The notes under the pieces are model-generated. The model made no database searches. It saw only the letters and a program-made list of their open reading frames with translations, and was not told the DNA's origin. The position numbers were made by a program, and so were the translations under genes. Positions 34,743-43,017 of a stretch of 64,000 nt of DNA are shown here, in pieces (position 1 is the stretch's first letter; every line of letters starts with the position of its first letter). The stretch is from Tahibacter soli (GTDB lineage Bacteria > Pseudomonadota > Gammaproteobacteria > Xanthomonadales > Rhodanobacteraceae), in NCBI RefSeq assembly GCF_025717065.2, contig NZ_JAOVZO020000017.1, positions 496,001-560,000 on the forward strand, given 5' to 3'.

Positions 34743-36329
34743 TCAGCCATGCGGCGCCAGCAGGTGCCGCACGAGCGGCGGTTCCGCGCCGATGTGGAAC
34801 CGCCGCGCCTCGGCGGCGAGATCGGCGTCGGCGGCCGACGCGCGTTCGTGCTGGCGCAGATGCTCGGCCCACGATTCGACGAGAAACCATTCGACGATCC
34901 GCTCGGGGTCTGCCGCGTCTTCGGCGACGCCCCACTGATACGCGCCGTCGCGCCGGCGGCCTTGCGCGAGTCGGCGCAGCAGCGAGAGGAACGCGGGCTG
35001 GTCGGCGTGCGCGACGCGGTATTCGATCGTGACCATGACCGGCCCGCGATCGTGTTCGACCGGCACCGCGACGAGCGGATCGGGCAGGTGGTGCGCCGGT
35101 TCCAGATCGGCCTCGCCAGCGGGCAGTGCGACGCGATGCAGCGCGAGCGCGGCGAGCGCGAGGCCGGCGCCGCCGATGAGCAGCGTCGCGGCAAGGCCGC
35201 AGCGCTGCGCGACGAGACCCCAGACGAGACTGCCGGCCGCCATCGCGCCGTTGAACACCATGAGGTAGATCGCAAGGCCGCGACCGCGCACCCAGTTCGG
35301 CAGCACCGACTGCGTGACGCCGGCAAGCGTCGTCAGCGCGACGATCCACGCGACGCCGAGCGCGAACAGCAGCGCGATCGCGAGCCACTGCGGCGGCGAC
35401 GACGCGAGCGCGCCCAGCACGCCGGCGGCGACGAGCGACGCGGCGAGCATCAGCCCGTCGGCGTCGAGTTTCGCGCGCAGTCGCGGCAGCCCTATCGCGC
35501 CGGCGATCGCGCCGATGCCGACCGCGCCGAGCAGCACGCCGTAGAAACCCGCGCCGCCGCCGAGCATCTGCCGCGCGACGAGCGGCAACAGCGCCCACGC
35601 GGAACTGGCGAATGCGAAGAACATCGCCGCGCGCAGCAGCACGACGTGCAGCTCGCGGCTGTTGCGCGCGTAGCGCAGCCCGGCGCGAAACGCGCCGACG
35701 AAGCGTTCGGACAGGTCGTCGGCACCGCGCCGCGGCCGTCGCCACCACACGAGTGCGGCAATGACGACGACGTAGCTGGCGACGTCGGCGCCGTAGACGA
35801 CGCCGGCGCCGAAATGCGCGAGCGCAAGACCGCCCGCCGCCGGGCCGATCGCGCGCGCGATGTTCACGCCGAGCGAGTTCAACGCGACGGCGCTTTTCAG
35901 TTCGGGGCGCGGCACGAGTTCGGGCACGATCGCCTGCCAGCTCGGTGCCGACAGGGCGGCGCCGATGCCGCCGGCGAACGTCAGCGCGATCAGCGCCTCG
36001 ACCGTGAGCCGGCCGCTCGCCGCGAGCGCGAACAGCGTCGCGCTGACCGCGGCGAGCCAGAGCTGCGAAAAGATCAGAAAACGACGGCGATCGAGGATGT
36101 CCGCGAGCACGCCGGCCGGTATCGCAAGAAGAAATACCGGCAGCGCGGCGGCGGTCTGGACGAGCGCGACGGCGGTCGGGCTCGGCGACAGGCCGGTCAT
36201 CAGCCAGGCGCTCGCGACGTCGCGCATGAACGTGCCGGTATTGCCGAGCACCGTCGCGACCCACAGCACGGCGAACGTCGTCTGGCGCAGCGGCGCGAAC
36301 GCGCCGGCGGCGGGCGCGGGCGTCGTCAT
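34743..36329 (-). CDS. MFS transporter with C-terminal antibiotic-biosynthesis-monooxygenase-like domain
   Basis: A 528-residue inner-membrane exporter of the DUF894/EntS-like MFS group, with 11-12 helices. Landmarks are FAVLWVATVLGNTGTFMRDV, AIPAGVLADILDRRRFLI and GPAAGGLALAHFGAGVVYGA. About 105 residues follow the last helix, folding as an ABM-like module (PVMVTIEYRVAHADQPAFLS, then RRDGAYQWGVAEDAADPERI and VEWFLVESWAEHLRQHERAS). The fusion is known for this MFS subgroup. The substrate is unknown. ATG at 36329 is chosen because the membrane domain starts soon after. Confidence 0.8.
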   Translation of the reverse strand: MTTPAPAAGAFAPLRQTTFAVLWVATVLGNTGTFMRDVASAWLMTGLSPSPTAVALVQTAAALPVFLLAIPAGVLADILDRRRFLIFSQLWLAAVSATLFALAASGRLTVEALIALTFAGGIGAALSAPSWQAIVPELVPRPELKSAVALNSLGVNIARAIGPAAGGLALAHFGAGVVYGADVASYVVVIAALVWWRRPRRGADDLSERFVGAFRAGLRYARNSRELHVVLLRAAMFFAFASSAWALLPLVARQMLGGGAGFYGVLLGAVGIGAIAGAIGLPRLRAKLDADGLMLAASLVAAGVLGALASSPPQWLAIALLFALGVAWIVALTTLAGVTQSVLPNWVRGRGLAIYLMVFNGAMAAGSLVWGLVAQRCGLAATLLIGGAGLALAALALHRVALPAGEADLEPAHHLPDPLVAVPVEHDRGPVMVTIEYRVAHADQPAFLSLLRRLAQGRRRDGAYQWGVAEDAADPERIVEWFLVESWAEHLRQHERASAADADLAAEARRFHIGAEPPLVRHLLAPHG

Positions 36330-36490
36330 TGCGGCGTTCTGCTGTTCGGCATGAGGGCTTTCCGTGTCGTAGCGGCCCGATCCAGTGTAGCGACCGCGCC
36401 GCCGCCGCCCACTACCCGAACGGGTATCGCGCTCCTCGCGCACACGATTCCACGTTTCCACCGAGGTGTGCCCGTTTGACCGTCGGACAA

Positions 36491-36506
36491 CGTGACGCGC
36501 GTCACC
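36491..36506. promoter_or_regulatory. CRP/Clp-like site
   Basis: The core GTGA-N6-TCAC, here GTGACGCGCGTCAC (36492-36505), is a perfect 14-base palindrome. It matches the centre of the CRP/Clp consensus TGTGA-N6-TCACA, with C instead of T and A at the outer positions. Clp is the CRP-family global regulator of Xanthomonadales, so control of the oxidoreductase gene or the MFS gene is plausible. Confidence 0.45.
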
Positions 36507-36520
36507 GAATCGGCGTCGTC

Positions 36521-36536
36521 GTTTGGACGTCCAAAC
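36521..36536. promoter_or_regulatory. Perfect 16-base palindrome
   Basis: GTTTGGAC/GTCCAAAC without spacer, 23 bases centre to centre or more from the CRP-like palindrome. It is a likely binding site for an unidentified dimeric regulator. Confidence 0.4.
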
Positions 36537-36661
36537 CGACGCTGCGTCGTTCGTCGGCCGCTTTGCTCCGTTCGTGCTTTGACGCACGAAACGGACGCTT
36601 CCGTACGGATATTGTATCGATCCAATCCGTATCGCCGACGGCCGGTCGCAAGGAGCCCACC

Positions 36662-38836
36662 GTGCATCCGCTATCCAGAACGCTGCTGGCCGTCTGCCTG
36701 TGCACCGGCGTCGCGAACGCGTCGACGACCGCGCCGGCCGGCACCGCGCCGCCGTATTCGCGACTCTTCGAACAAACGTATACGCCGGCCGAATCGGTCA
36801 ACTGGTACGTGCAGCCCGACGGTACGATCGTCACGTTCGGCAGCGGTCGCGCGCGCTCGCGGCACGAGTCGGAAAATATTTTCTATACTTTTCCGGTGCG
36901 CTATCACGAGCACCGCGCGTTCGGCTTCGAGATCCACGACCACGTCGCCGCCGGCGGCAACTCGGTCGACATCTACTATTCGCCGCAATACGCGCACTAC
37001 CGGCAGCCGGAGTGCCGCTCGGCGTATCGCTTTCCGTATCGTGCCGCGTTCAACAACAACGCGACGTTCGATCCGGTGCCCGTCGTCGCGGCGAACCCGG
37101 ACGGCACGGGGCAGAAATGGGTCTGCCACATCCGCCGCAACGCGCACAGCGGCAGCGACGGCGTGCTGCGCGTCGGCGACTGGATGGAAGTGGAATTCCA
37201 GCAGTTTCTGGGCCTCACCGACAGCGATCCGGTCGTGCAGGGCCAGCGCGTGTACTACACCGACACGTACCGCTTCCGCATCGGCTATCCCGGTCTGTAC
37301 ATCGAAGAAAACGACGTGCTGAACGCGCGCGTCAGCGCCGGCGGCGCTGCGACCGCACCGTGGGTGCGCGCCGGCGAATCGGTCGACCAGGACCAGGTGA
37401 TCTCGCGCCAGGGCGACATGCTGACGTACCGCGACGACGCGGGGCAGACGGTGACGCACCGCATCCTCGACGGCACCGAGACGTACGACAACTACATCGT
37501 CGACAGCGGCCCGGCCGATTACACGAGCTTCACGCGAGAAGCGCTCAACACGCGCTACCCGACGCATCGCGATTTTCTGACCGGCCGCCGCTTGTTTCAC
37601 AGCTCGTTCAAGACCGGCGCGCACTTCGAATCGGGCAATCCCGCGCTGACGACGATCGCGGGCCTCGCCGGCGGACTCAACGTGCAGGAGTCGTGCACCG
37701 CCTGCCATCTGCACAACGGCCGCGGCAAGGCGACCGCGCCGGGGCAGAACCTGTCGACCGCCGTGATGAAGATCGCCTCGGGCCGGCTCGATGCGCAAGG
37801 CCGGCCCGAACCGCACTACTACTACGGCAATACGCTGCAGTCGCGCTCGTTCAACGCCGCGATCGCGGCGGAACCCGCGGTGCGCGTCGACTACGTCGCG
37901 CGGCCCGGTGCGTACGTCGACGGGCAAACGTATACCTTGCAAAAACCGGCGTACACGTTCGTCGGCGGCGACGATCGCCTGTTCGCGTCGTCGTTCGCGG
38001 CGGACGATCCGCCGAGCCGCGGCATCGCGTACTACTCGGCGCGCATGCCGCAGACGATCGCGGGCCTCGGCCTGCTCGAAGCGATCGACGAGGAAACGCT
38101 GCTCGAACGGCACGATCCGAACGACGCCGACGGCGACGGCGTTTCCGGACGCGTCGCGCTCGTGCCCGATACGTCGGGCGCCGCGCCGAAGATCGGCCGC
38201 TTCGGCTGGAAGGCCGACAAGTCGAGCATCCGCCAGTTCGCGGCCGTCGCGCTGCGCAACGAGATCGGCGTGAAGTCGCCGCTGTTCGCGAGTCTCGACT
38301 GCGGCACGGCGCAGACGGCGTGCGCGACCGCGGCGCAGAGCGCCGCGGCGTTGACCGAGGCCGACCTGCAATTGCTGACGACGTATACGCAGATGATCGG
38401 CGCGCCGTCGCGGCGTCCCGACGAAATCGACCGGCCCGGTGCGATCGCCGGCGAGGCCGTGTTCGCCCAGGCGCGCTGCGGCGCGTGCCACGCGCCGGCC
38501 ATGCGCACGGGCTATCGGCATCCGCTGGCCGAGCTGCGCGGGCAGGACATCCGCGCGTACACCGACCTCTTGCTGCACGACCTCGGCGACGATCTCGCCG
38601 ACGGGCTCAGTCCGAACGCCGCCGACAATCGCGAATGGCGCACGCCGCCGCTGTGGGGCCTCGGGCTGACGCGCGTCGTGAACGGCGAGGTGCGCCTGCT
38701 GCACGACGGTCGCGCGCGTTCGATCGAAGAAGCGATCCTCTGGCACGGCGGCGAAGCCGCCGCGAGCCGCGACGCGTTTCGCGCGCTGCCGGCCGCGAGC
38801 CGCGCGCAGCTCGTCGAGTTTCTTGAAACACTGTAG
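36662..38836 (+). CDS. Di-heme DUF1111-type oxidoreductase with long N-terminal extension
   Basis: A 724-residue exported protein. Signal peptide MHPLSRTLLAVCLCTGVANA is followed by about 300 residues of unassigned, Tyr/His/Asn-rich beta-type sequence. The DUF1111 di-heme region then carries two c-type haem sites: CTACH (345-349) and CGACH (606-610). ARMPQTIAGLGLLEAIDEET and GRFGWKADKSSIRQFAAVAL are family motifs. Related proteins (MauG-like, called thiol oxidoreductase) are periplasmic electron-transfer enzymes of about 450-500 residues, so the extension is unusual. GTG at 36662 is preceded by AAGGAG; there is no ATG at the signal peptide start. Confidence 0.8.
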   Translation: MHPLSRTLLAVCLCTGVANASTTAPAGTAPPYSRLFEQTYTPAESVNWYVQPDGTIVTFGSGRARSRHESENIFYTFPVRYHEHRAFGFEIHDHVAAGGNSVDIYYSPQYAHYRQPECRSAYRFPYRAAFNNNATFDPVPVVAANPDGTGQKWVCHIRRNAHSGSDGVLRVGDWMEVEFQQFLGLTDSDPVVQGQRVYYTDTYRFRIGYPGLYIEENDVLNARVSAGGAATAPWVRAGESVDQDQVISRQGDMLTYRDDAGQTVTHRILDGTETYDNYIVDSGPADYTSFTREALNTRYPTHRDFLTGRRLFHSSFKTGAHFESGNPALTTIAGLAGGLNVQESCTACHLHNGRGKATAPGQNLSTAVMKIASGRLDAQGRPEPHYYYGNTLQSRSFNAAIAAEPAVRVDYVARPGAYVDGQTYTLQKPAYTFVGGDDRLFASSFAADDPPSRGIAYYSARMPQTIAGLGLLEAIDEETLLERHDPNDADGDGVSGRVALVPDTSGAAPKIGRFGWKADKSSIRQFAAVALRNEIGVKSPLFASLDCGTAQTACATAAQSAAALTEADLQLLTTYTQMIGAPSRRPDEIDRPGAIAGEAVFAQARCGACHAPAMRTGYRHPLAELRGQDIRAYTDLLLHDLGDDLADGLSPNAADNREWRTPPLWGLGLTRVVNGEVRLLHDGRARSIEEAILWHGGEAAASRDAFRALPAASRAQLVEFLETL

Positions 38837-38842
38837 CCGCTC

Positions 38843-38917
38843 GCGCCGAGCCGCTCGTACGCACGGGCTCGGCGCACCGGAGCCCGCTCGGTCCCCCCCG
38901 GTCGAGCGGGCGTTTTC
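38843..38917 (+). terminator. Double-hairpin terminator
   Basis: Two hairpins after the oxidoreductase stop: GCGCCGAGCC/GGCTCGGCGC (38843-38875), then GCCCGCTCG/CGAGCGGGC (38882-38911) followed by GTTTT. The second has the form of an intrinsic terminator. Confidence 0.7.
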
Positions 38918-38990
38918 TGCATAGCGTCTGCGCCCTGCCGCAGACGCGTTTTGTATAGAGTCGTCGCTCTTGCACCGGTGAGGAACGACG

Positions 38991-39794
38991 ATGCTGCTGA
39001 CGAACAAGACGGCGGTGGTCTACGGCGGCGGCGGCGCGATCGGCGGCGCGGTGGCGCGGACGTTCGCCCGCGAAGGCGCGCGCGTGTTCGTCGCCGGGCG
39101 CACGCGGCGCAAGCTCGACCGCGTGGTCGCCGACATCGTCGCGGCCGGCGGCGAGGCGAGCGCGCACGAAGTCGACGTGCTCGACGCGGCGTCGGTCGAG
39201 GCGCACGCCGACGTCGTCGCCGAACGGGCCGGTGGCATCGACATCGCGTTCAACGCGACCGGTTTCGTACACGTGCAGGGCAAGCCGCTCGCGGCGCTGT
39301 CGCTGGCCGAATTCGAGCACCCGGTACACGCGTACATCCGTTCGAACTACCTGACCGCGAAGGTGGTCGCGCGGCACATGACGGTGCGTGGCGGCGTCAT
39401 TCTCATGATCACGACGCCGGTCTCGCACATGGCCGGACCGGGTTTCATGGGGCACTGCGTCGCGCTGGCCGGCGTCGAGGCGATGATGCGCCACCTCGCG
39501 GGCGAGCTCGGCGCGCACGGCGTGCGCGTCGCGTGCATCCGCTCGCACGCGATCGCCGACGCGATCGCGCCGGAACTCGAATCGGGCACCCGCGAGGTGT
39601 TCGCGCAGATGGCCGAACCCGCCGGCCTGACGTTCGACGCGATGCTCGACGGCGCGGCGCAGAGCACGCTGCTGCGCCGCCTGCCGCGACTGGAAAACGT
39701 CGCCGCGACCGCGGCGTTTCTCGCGTCCGATCGCGCCGGCCCGATGACCGGCGCGATCGTGAACCTCACCGGCGGCATGTTGCTGGATATGTGA
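38991..39794 (+). CDS. SDR-family protein lacking the catalytic Tyr and Lys
   Basis: A 267-residue Rossmann-fold protein of the short-chain dehydrogenase family. The cofactor motif GGGGAIGGAVARTFAREGAR and the NAG-like FNATGF are present. Where SDRs have Y-x-x-x-K before the long helix, this protein reads GHCVALAGVEAMM, so the catalytic tyrosine and lysine appear replaced by His and Leu. It may be a non-catalytic or altered SDR. It ends GAIVNLTGGMLLDM, as usual. It is convergent with the intact SDR at 39804. Confidence 0.8.
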   Translation: MLLTNKTAVVYGGGGAIGGAVARTFAREGARVFVAGRTRRKLDRVVADIVAAGGEASAHEVDVLDAASVEAHADVVAERAGGIDIAFNATGFVHVQGKPLAALSLAEFEHPVHAYIRSNYLTAKVVARHMTVRGGVILMITTPVSHMAGPGFMGHCVALAGVEAMMRHLAGELGAHGVRVACIRSHAIADAIAPELESGTREVFAQMAEPAGLTFDAMLDGAAQSTLLRRLPRLENVAATAAFLASDRAGPMTGAIVNLTGGMLLDM

Positions 39795-39803
39795 ACAAGT
39801 TCG

Positions 39804-40568
39804 TTACAGGAACATGCCGCCCGATGCCTCGATGCGCTGCGCGTTGATCCAGCGGTTGGCCGGCGCGAGCAGCGAGGCGATCACGCCGCCGATGTCGTCG
39901 GGCAGGCCGACGCGGCCGAGCGCGGTCTGCGAGGCGACGAATGCGTTGACCTGCGCGTTGTCGCGCACGGTGCCGCCGCCGAAGTCCGTTTCGATGGCGC
40001 CCGGCGCGACGGTGTTCACGGCGATGCCGCGCGGGCCGAGTTCCTTCGCGAGATACCGCGTGAGCACTTCGACCGCACCCTTCATCGCCGCGTACGCGGA
40101 ATAGCCCGGCAGCGAAAAGCGCGCGAGGCCGCTGGAGATATTGACGATGCGTCCGCCGTCGGCGATCAGCGGCAACAGCTTCTGGGTGAGGAAGAACACG
40201 CCCTTGAAGTGCACGTTCATGAGCGTGTCGAATTGCGCTTCGGTGGTGTCGCCGAACGCGGCGTGCTCGCCGACGCCGGCGTTGTTGACGAGGTGGTCGA
40301 AACGGTCGCGCTGCCAGTGCCGCGCGAGCGCATCGCGTACCGCATCGGCGAATGCGTCGAACGTTGCGCTGTCGCCCACGTCGAGAGAGAGCGCCACCGC
40401 ACGGCGACCGAGCTTTTCGATCTCGGCGACCGCCGCGTCGGTTTCGGCGCGGTTCGAGCGGTACGTGAGGATCACGTCGCCGCCGCCGCGCGCGACCTGG
40501 ATCGCCGTGTTGCGGCCGAGGCCGCGGCTGCCGCCGGTGACGAGCGTGATCGGGGTATGCGTGTTCAT
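39804..40568 (-). CDS. SDR-family oxidoreductase
   Basis: A 254-residue NAD(P)-dependent short-chain dehydrogenase. TGGSRGLGRNTA is the cofactor loop, NNAG is present, and the catalytic set S-Y-x-x-x-K is intact (SSGLARFSLPGYSAYAAMKG). It closes NRWINAQRIEASGGMFL. It resembles the 3-oxoacyl reductase-like group of unknown substrate. It is divergent from the LysR regulator at 40691, which probably controls it. Confidence 0.87.
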   Translation of the reverse strand: MNTHTPITLVTGGSRGLGRNTAIQVARGGGDVILTYRSNRAETDAAVAEIEKLGRRAVALSLDVGDSATFDAFADAVRDALARHWQRDRFDHLVNNAGVGEHAAFGDTTEAQFDTLMNVHFKGVFFLTQKLLPLIADGGRIVNISSGLARFSLPGYSAYAAMKGAVEVLTRYLAKELGPRGIAVNTVAPGAIETDFGGGTVRDNAQVNAFVASQTALGRVGLPDDIGGVIASLLAPANRWINAQRIEASGGMFL

Positions 40569-40628
40569 GGAAATCCTTCGGGTGATTGCGGCCGATTGCC
40601 GTGACGCGCAATCTATTGGGCGACGAAC

Positions 40629-40654
40629 GATCGATAAACTGGCAAGAATCGATC
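40629..40654. promoter_or_regulatory. Candidate LysR-type binding region
   Basis: GATCGAT-N12-ATCGATC (40629-40654) between the divergent SDR and lysR genes. A second short dyad TTCG-N7-CGAA (40661-40675) follows close to the lysR start. Position and symmetry suit a LysR-type activator/repressor. Confidence 0.45.
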
Positions 40655-40690
40655 ATTGTGTTCGTAGAATCCGAACAATAGAGCGCAGGC

Positions 40691-41593
40691 ATGAACCGAC
40701 TCGATGCGATGCAGGTGTTCGTGCGCGTGGCGGAACTCGCAAGCTTCACGCGCGCGGCCGAAAGCCTCGGCTTGCCGAAAGCGAGCGTGTCGACCGCCGT
40801 GCAGCAACTGGAAACCGCGCTCGGCGCGCGACTGTTGCAGCGTACGACGCGGCGCGTGGAGATGAGCCAGGACGGCCGCGCCTTCTACGAGCGCTGCAAG
40901 GATCTGCTCGCCGACATGGACGAGCTGCAGGCGATGTTCCAGCAGGGGCCGCGCTCGCTGCGCGGCCGGTTGCGCGTGGACATGCCGAGCGGCGTCGCGC
41001 GCTATTTCGTGATTCCGCAGTTGCCGACATTTCTCGACGAGCATCCGCACCTCGAGATCGAGCTGTCGAGCACCGACCGGCGCGTGGATCTCGTGCGCGA
41101 AGGCTTCGACTGCGTGCTGCGCATCGGCATGCCGGCCGAGCCTCACCTGATCGCCAGGCCGCTCGGCCGCATGCGCATGGCGAACGTCGCGAGTCCGGCG
41201 TATCTGCGCGAATACGGCACGCCGCAGCGCATCGACGATCTCGCATCGCATCGCCTGATCCACTACGTGCCGACGCTCGGCGCGAAGCCCGAAGGCTTCG
41301 AATATCCGCACGGCGACGGCTATGCGAACGTGCCGATGGCCGGCGCGCTGTCGGTCAACAATGCCGAGGCCTACGAGGCGGCGTGCCTGGCCGGCCTCGG
41401 CATCATCCAGGCGCCGGAAGTGGGCGTGCGGCACCTCGTGCTGCAAGGTGCACTCGTGGAAGTGTTGCCGGATTTTCGCGCCGAACCGATGCCGGTGGTG
41501 CTGCTGTACGCGAACCGGCGCAATCTCTCCAAGCGCGTGCAGGTGTTCATGCAGTGGCTGGGGGAGGTGGTGCGGCCGTATGTTGCGGTATGA
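40691..41593 (+). CDS. LysR-family transcriptional regulator
   Basis: A 300-residue LTTR of the CrgA/AaeR-like subgroup. The N-terminal HTH reads MNRLDAMQVFVRVAELASFT, then RAAESLGLPKASVSTAVQQL and ETALGARLLQRTTRRVEMS. The C-terminal periplasmic-binding-like effector domain spans residues 90-295. It is divergent from the SDR at 39804, the usual sign of a target. The effector is unknown. Confidence 0.9.
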   Translation: MNRLDAMQVFVRVAELASFTRAAESLGLPKASVSTAVQQLETALGARLLQRTTRRVEMSQDGRAFYERCKDLLADMDELQAMFQQGPRSLRGRLRVDMPSGVARYFVIPQLPTFLDEHPHLEIELSSTDRRVDLVREGFDCVLRIGMPAEPHLIARPLGRMRMANVASPAYLREYGTPQRIDDLASHRLIHYVPTLGAKPEGFEYPHGDGYANVPMAGALSVNNAEAYEAACLAGLGIIQAPEVGVRHLVLQGALVEVLPDFRAEPMPVVLLYANRRNLSKRVQVFMQWLGEVVRPYVAV

Positions 41594-41639
41594 ACGGCGC
41601 CTGCACTAACCTGACACATAGAGCATTCGGAGCCCGCAC

Positions 41640-42206
41640 ATGATCAAGTCCCACGAGCGGGAGAAGCTGATCAACGTTGCCGTCTATTTCGCGTCGAATA
41701 CGGCGTATTGCGGCAAGACCAAATTGATCAAGCTGCTGTATCTGCTCGACTTCGAGCATTTTCGTCAAACGGGGCGCAACGTTACCGGTCTCGAGTATCG
41801 CGCCTGGAAGCTTGGTCCTGTGCCGACGGCGTTGTTCCAGGAATGGATGGCGCCGGAGCCGGATTTCGTCGCGGCGCTCGACATCGTTCCGGAAAAGGTA
41901 CTCGACTTCGAACGTTTGAGAGTGGTTCCGCGCGTGGAATTCGACGATCGTCATTTCACGCGCCGCGAATTGCGCCTGATGGACGAACTTGCGTGCAGAT
42001 TCCATGACGAGCTGACCAAGCCTTTGGTGAACTATACGCATATAGAGCTGGGTCCCTGGGCGAAGATCTGGGACGGCGGGCGCGGCAACAACGAGCGCAT
42101 TCCGTACTCGCTCGCCGTTGCCGACGACGATCCGCACGGGCAAGCGGTGCTCGAAGCGGCGGAAGATTATCGAAATATACTTTCCGCTATCGGCACGGCG
42201 CATTGA
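41640..42206 (+). CDS. Panacea-domain (DUF4065/SocA-like) protein, candidate antitoxin
   Basis: A 188-residue protein whose N-terminal half matches the Panacea domain: YCGKTKLIKLLYLLDFEHFR, then QTGRNVTGLEYRAWKLGPVP. Panacea domains act as antitoxins against many unrelated toxins (PanAT systems) and as protease adaptors (SocA). An Asp/Glu-rich middle and NERIPYSLAVADDDPHGQ complete the fold. It is followed 10 bases later by a small unknown gene, the usual place for the cognate toxin. Base composition is low: 41701-41760 is 50% G+C against about 70% around it, suggesting transfer. Confidence 0.85.
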   Translation: MIKSHEREKLINVAVYFASNTAYCGKTKLIKLLYLLDFEHFRQTGRNVTGLEYRAWKLGPVPTALFQEWMAPEPDFVAALDIVPEKVLDFERLRVVPRVEFDDRHFTRRELRLMDELACRFHDELTKPLVNYTHIELGPWAKIWDGGRGNNERIPYSLAVADDDPHGQAVLEAAEDYRNILSAIGTAH

Positions 42207-42216
42207 GGTTCGGTCG

Positions 42217-42642
42217 ATGCAGGTAGGGGAAATCTATCGGCACGCCGAGTTCTATAACGATCCGATGACGGGCGCCTTGCTGCCCAAGTATCTTGTCGTA
42301 CTCGCGTTGCCTGACGGCGGAGACATCGTTGCTCGTCTCATCACCAGCCAGCACGAAGACGCGCGACCGAAGCAGCCGCCGTGCCATCACGGTGCGCCGT
42401 ATCCGGGCTTCTTCTTCGGTGTGATTGGCGAACCGTTGATGAAGAACAGCTGGCTCGACTTGAGACCGTTCGACGATCTGGACATCGACGTGTTTCGCGG
42501 TCGGCTCCGAAAAGGCGTGATCACGCGAATCTGCGTGCTCGACAATAAGGTGCTGCGAGCGGCACTGGAGTGCGTGGCGAACGCCGACGACACGACACGC
42601 TGGCAGGAGCGTTGTATACGCGATGCGATGGCGAAGCTATAG
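42217..42642 (+). CDS. Unknown 141-residue partner of the Panacea protein, candidate toxin
   Basis: A conserved-looking soluble protein beginning MQVGEIYRHAEFYNDPMTGA, then LLPKYLVVLALPDGGDIVAR and LITSQHEDARPKQPPCHHGA. Its C-terminal half contains MKNSWLDLRPFDDLDIDVFR. The opening GEIY...PKYLVVLAL followed by ARLITSQ recalls the order of strands in MazF/PemK (GDIV...RPALVLS...ITS), but I cannot confirm that fold. The gene starts 10 bases after the Panacea stop, so they are one transcription unit. ATG at 42217 is chosen because upstream codons lie within the Panacea gene. Toxin function is inference from context. Confidence 0.7.
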   Translation: MQVGEIYRHAEFYNDPMTGALLPKYLVVLALPDGGDIVARLITSQHEDARPKQPPCHHGAPYPGFFFGVIGEPLMKNSWLDLRPFDDLDIDVFRGRLRKGVITRICVLDNKVLRAALECVANADDTTRWQERCIRDAMAKL

Positions 42643-42680
42643 CGAGCGATACGAAAACTCGGCGCTCGACTCGCGCAACG

Positions 42681-43010
42681 TCAGAAATCCAGCCCGTCGT
42701 CGGCCGAAGTCTTGCGCCGCATTCGCCTGCGGCCCGAGCGCAGCATCGCCAACGCATCGACCTTCGGCACGAACGACTCCAGCATGCCGAGCCGCTCGAA
42801 CACGCCGAGCCACGCGCCGAGCGCCACGGCGACGTTGCCGTGTTCGATGCGCAACATCGTCTGCGGGCTGATGCGCGATCGTTCGGCGAGGTCCGCCTGC
42901 GTCCAGCCGCGCGCGATGCGCGCCTGACGCACGCGTTCGCCGAGCAGCACCGCCTGTCGTTCGACGGCGGGTGTCGCAAACTGTGCTTCGATGCGGCCGG
43001 TGCGTGACAT
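42681..43010 (-). CDS. Orphan HipB-like XRE regulator
   Basis: A 109-residue XRE-type helix-turn-helix protein: LGERVRQARIARGWTQADLA, then ERSRISPQTMLRIEHGNVAV. A C-terminal extension ends RRRMRRKTSADDGLDF. This layout is that of HipB-like proteins that normally precede a hipA toxin gene, but downstream on this strand lies only the end of the Panacea pair, so no hipA is present. ATG at 43010 is chosen because the leader back to 43052 carries the operator dyad. It is convergent with the Panacea operon (38-base gap). Confidence 0.8.
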   Translation of the reverse strand: MSRTGRIEAQFATPAVERQAVLLGERVRQARIARGWTQADLAERSRISPQTMLRIEHGNVAVALGAWLGVFERLGMLESFVPKVDALAMLRSGRRRMRRKTSADDGLDF

Positions 43011-43017
43011 GGCTATC

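Larger units (their letters stand above)
36330..36661. other. Dyad-rich divergent intergenic region
   Basis: A 332-base stretch between the MFS gene (minus) and the di-heme oxidoreductase gene (plus) without a supported gene. It carries at least four dyads between 36491 and 36630: GTGACGC/GCGTCAC, GTTTGGAC/GTCCAAAC, TTCGTGC-N6-GCACGAA (36571-36590) and ACGGAT-N14-ATCCGT (36605-36630). It is A/T-richer toward the oxidoreductase gene, where its promoter should lie. Confidence 0.6.
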
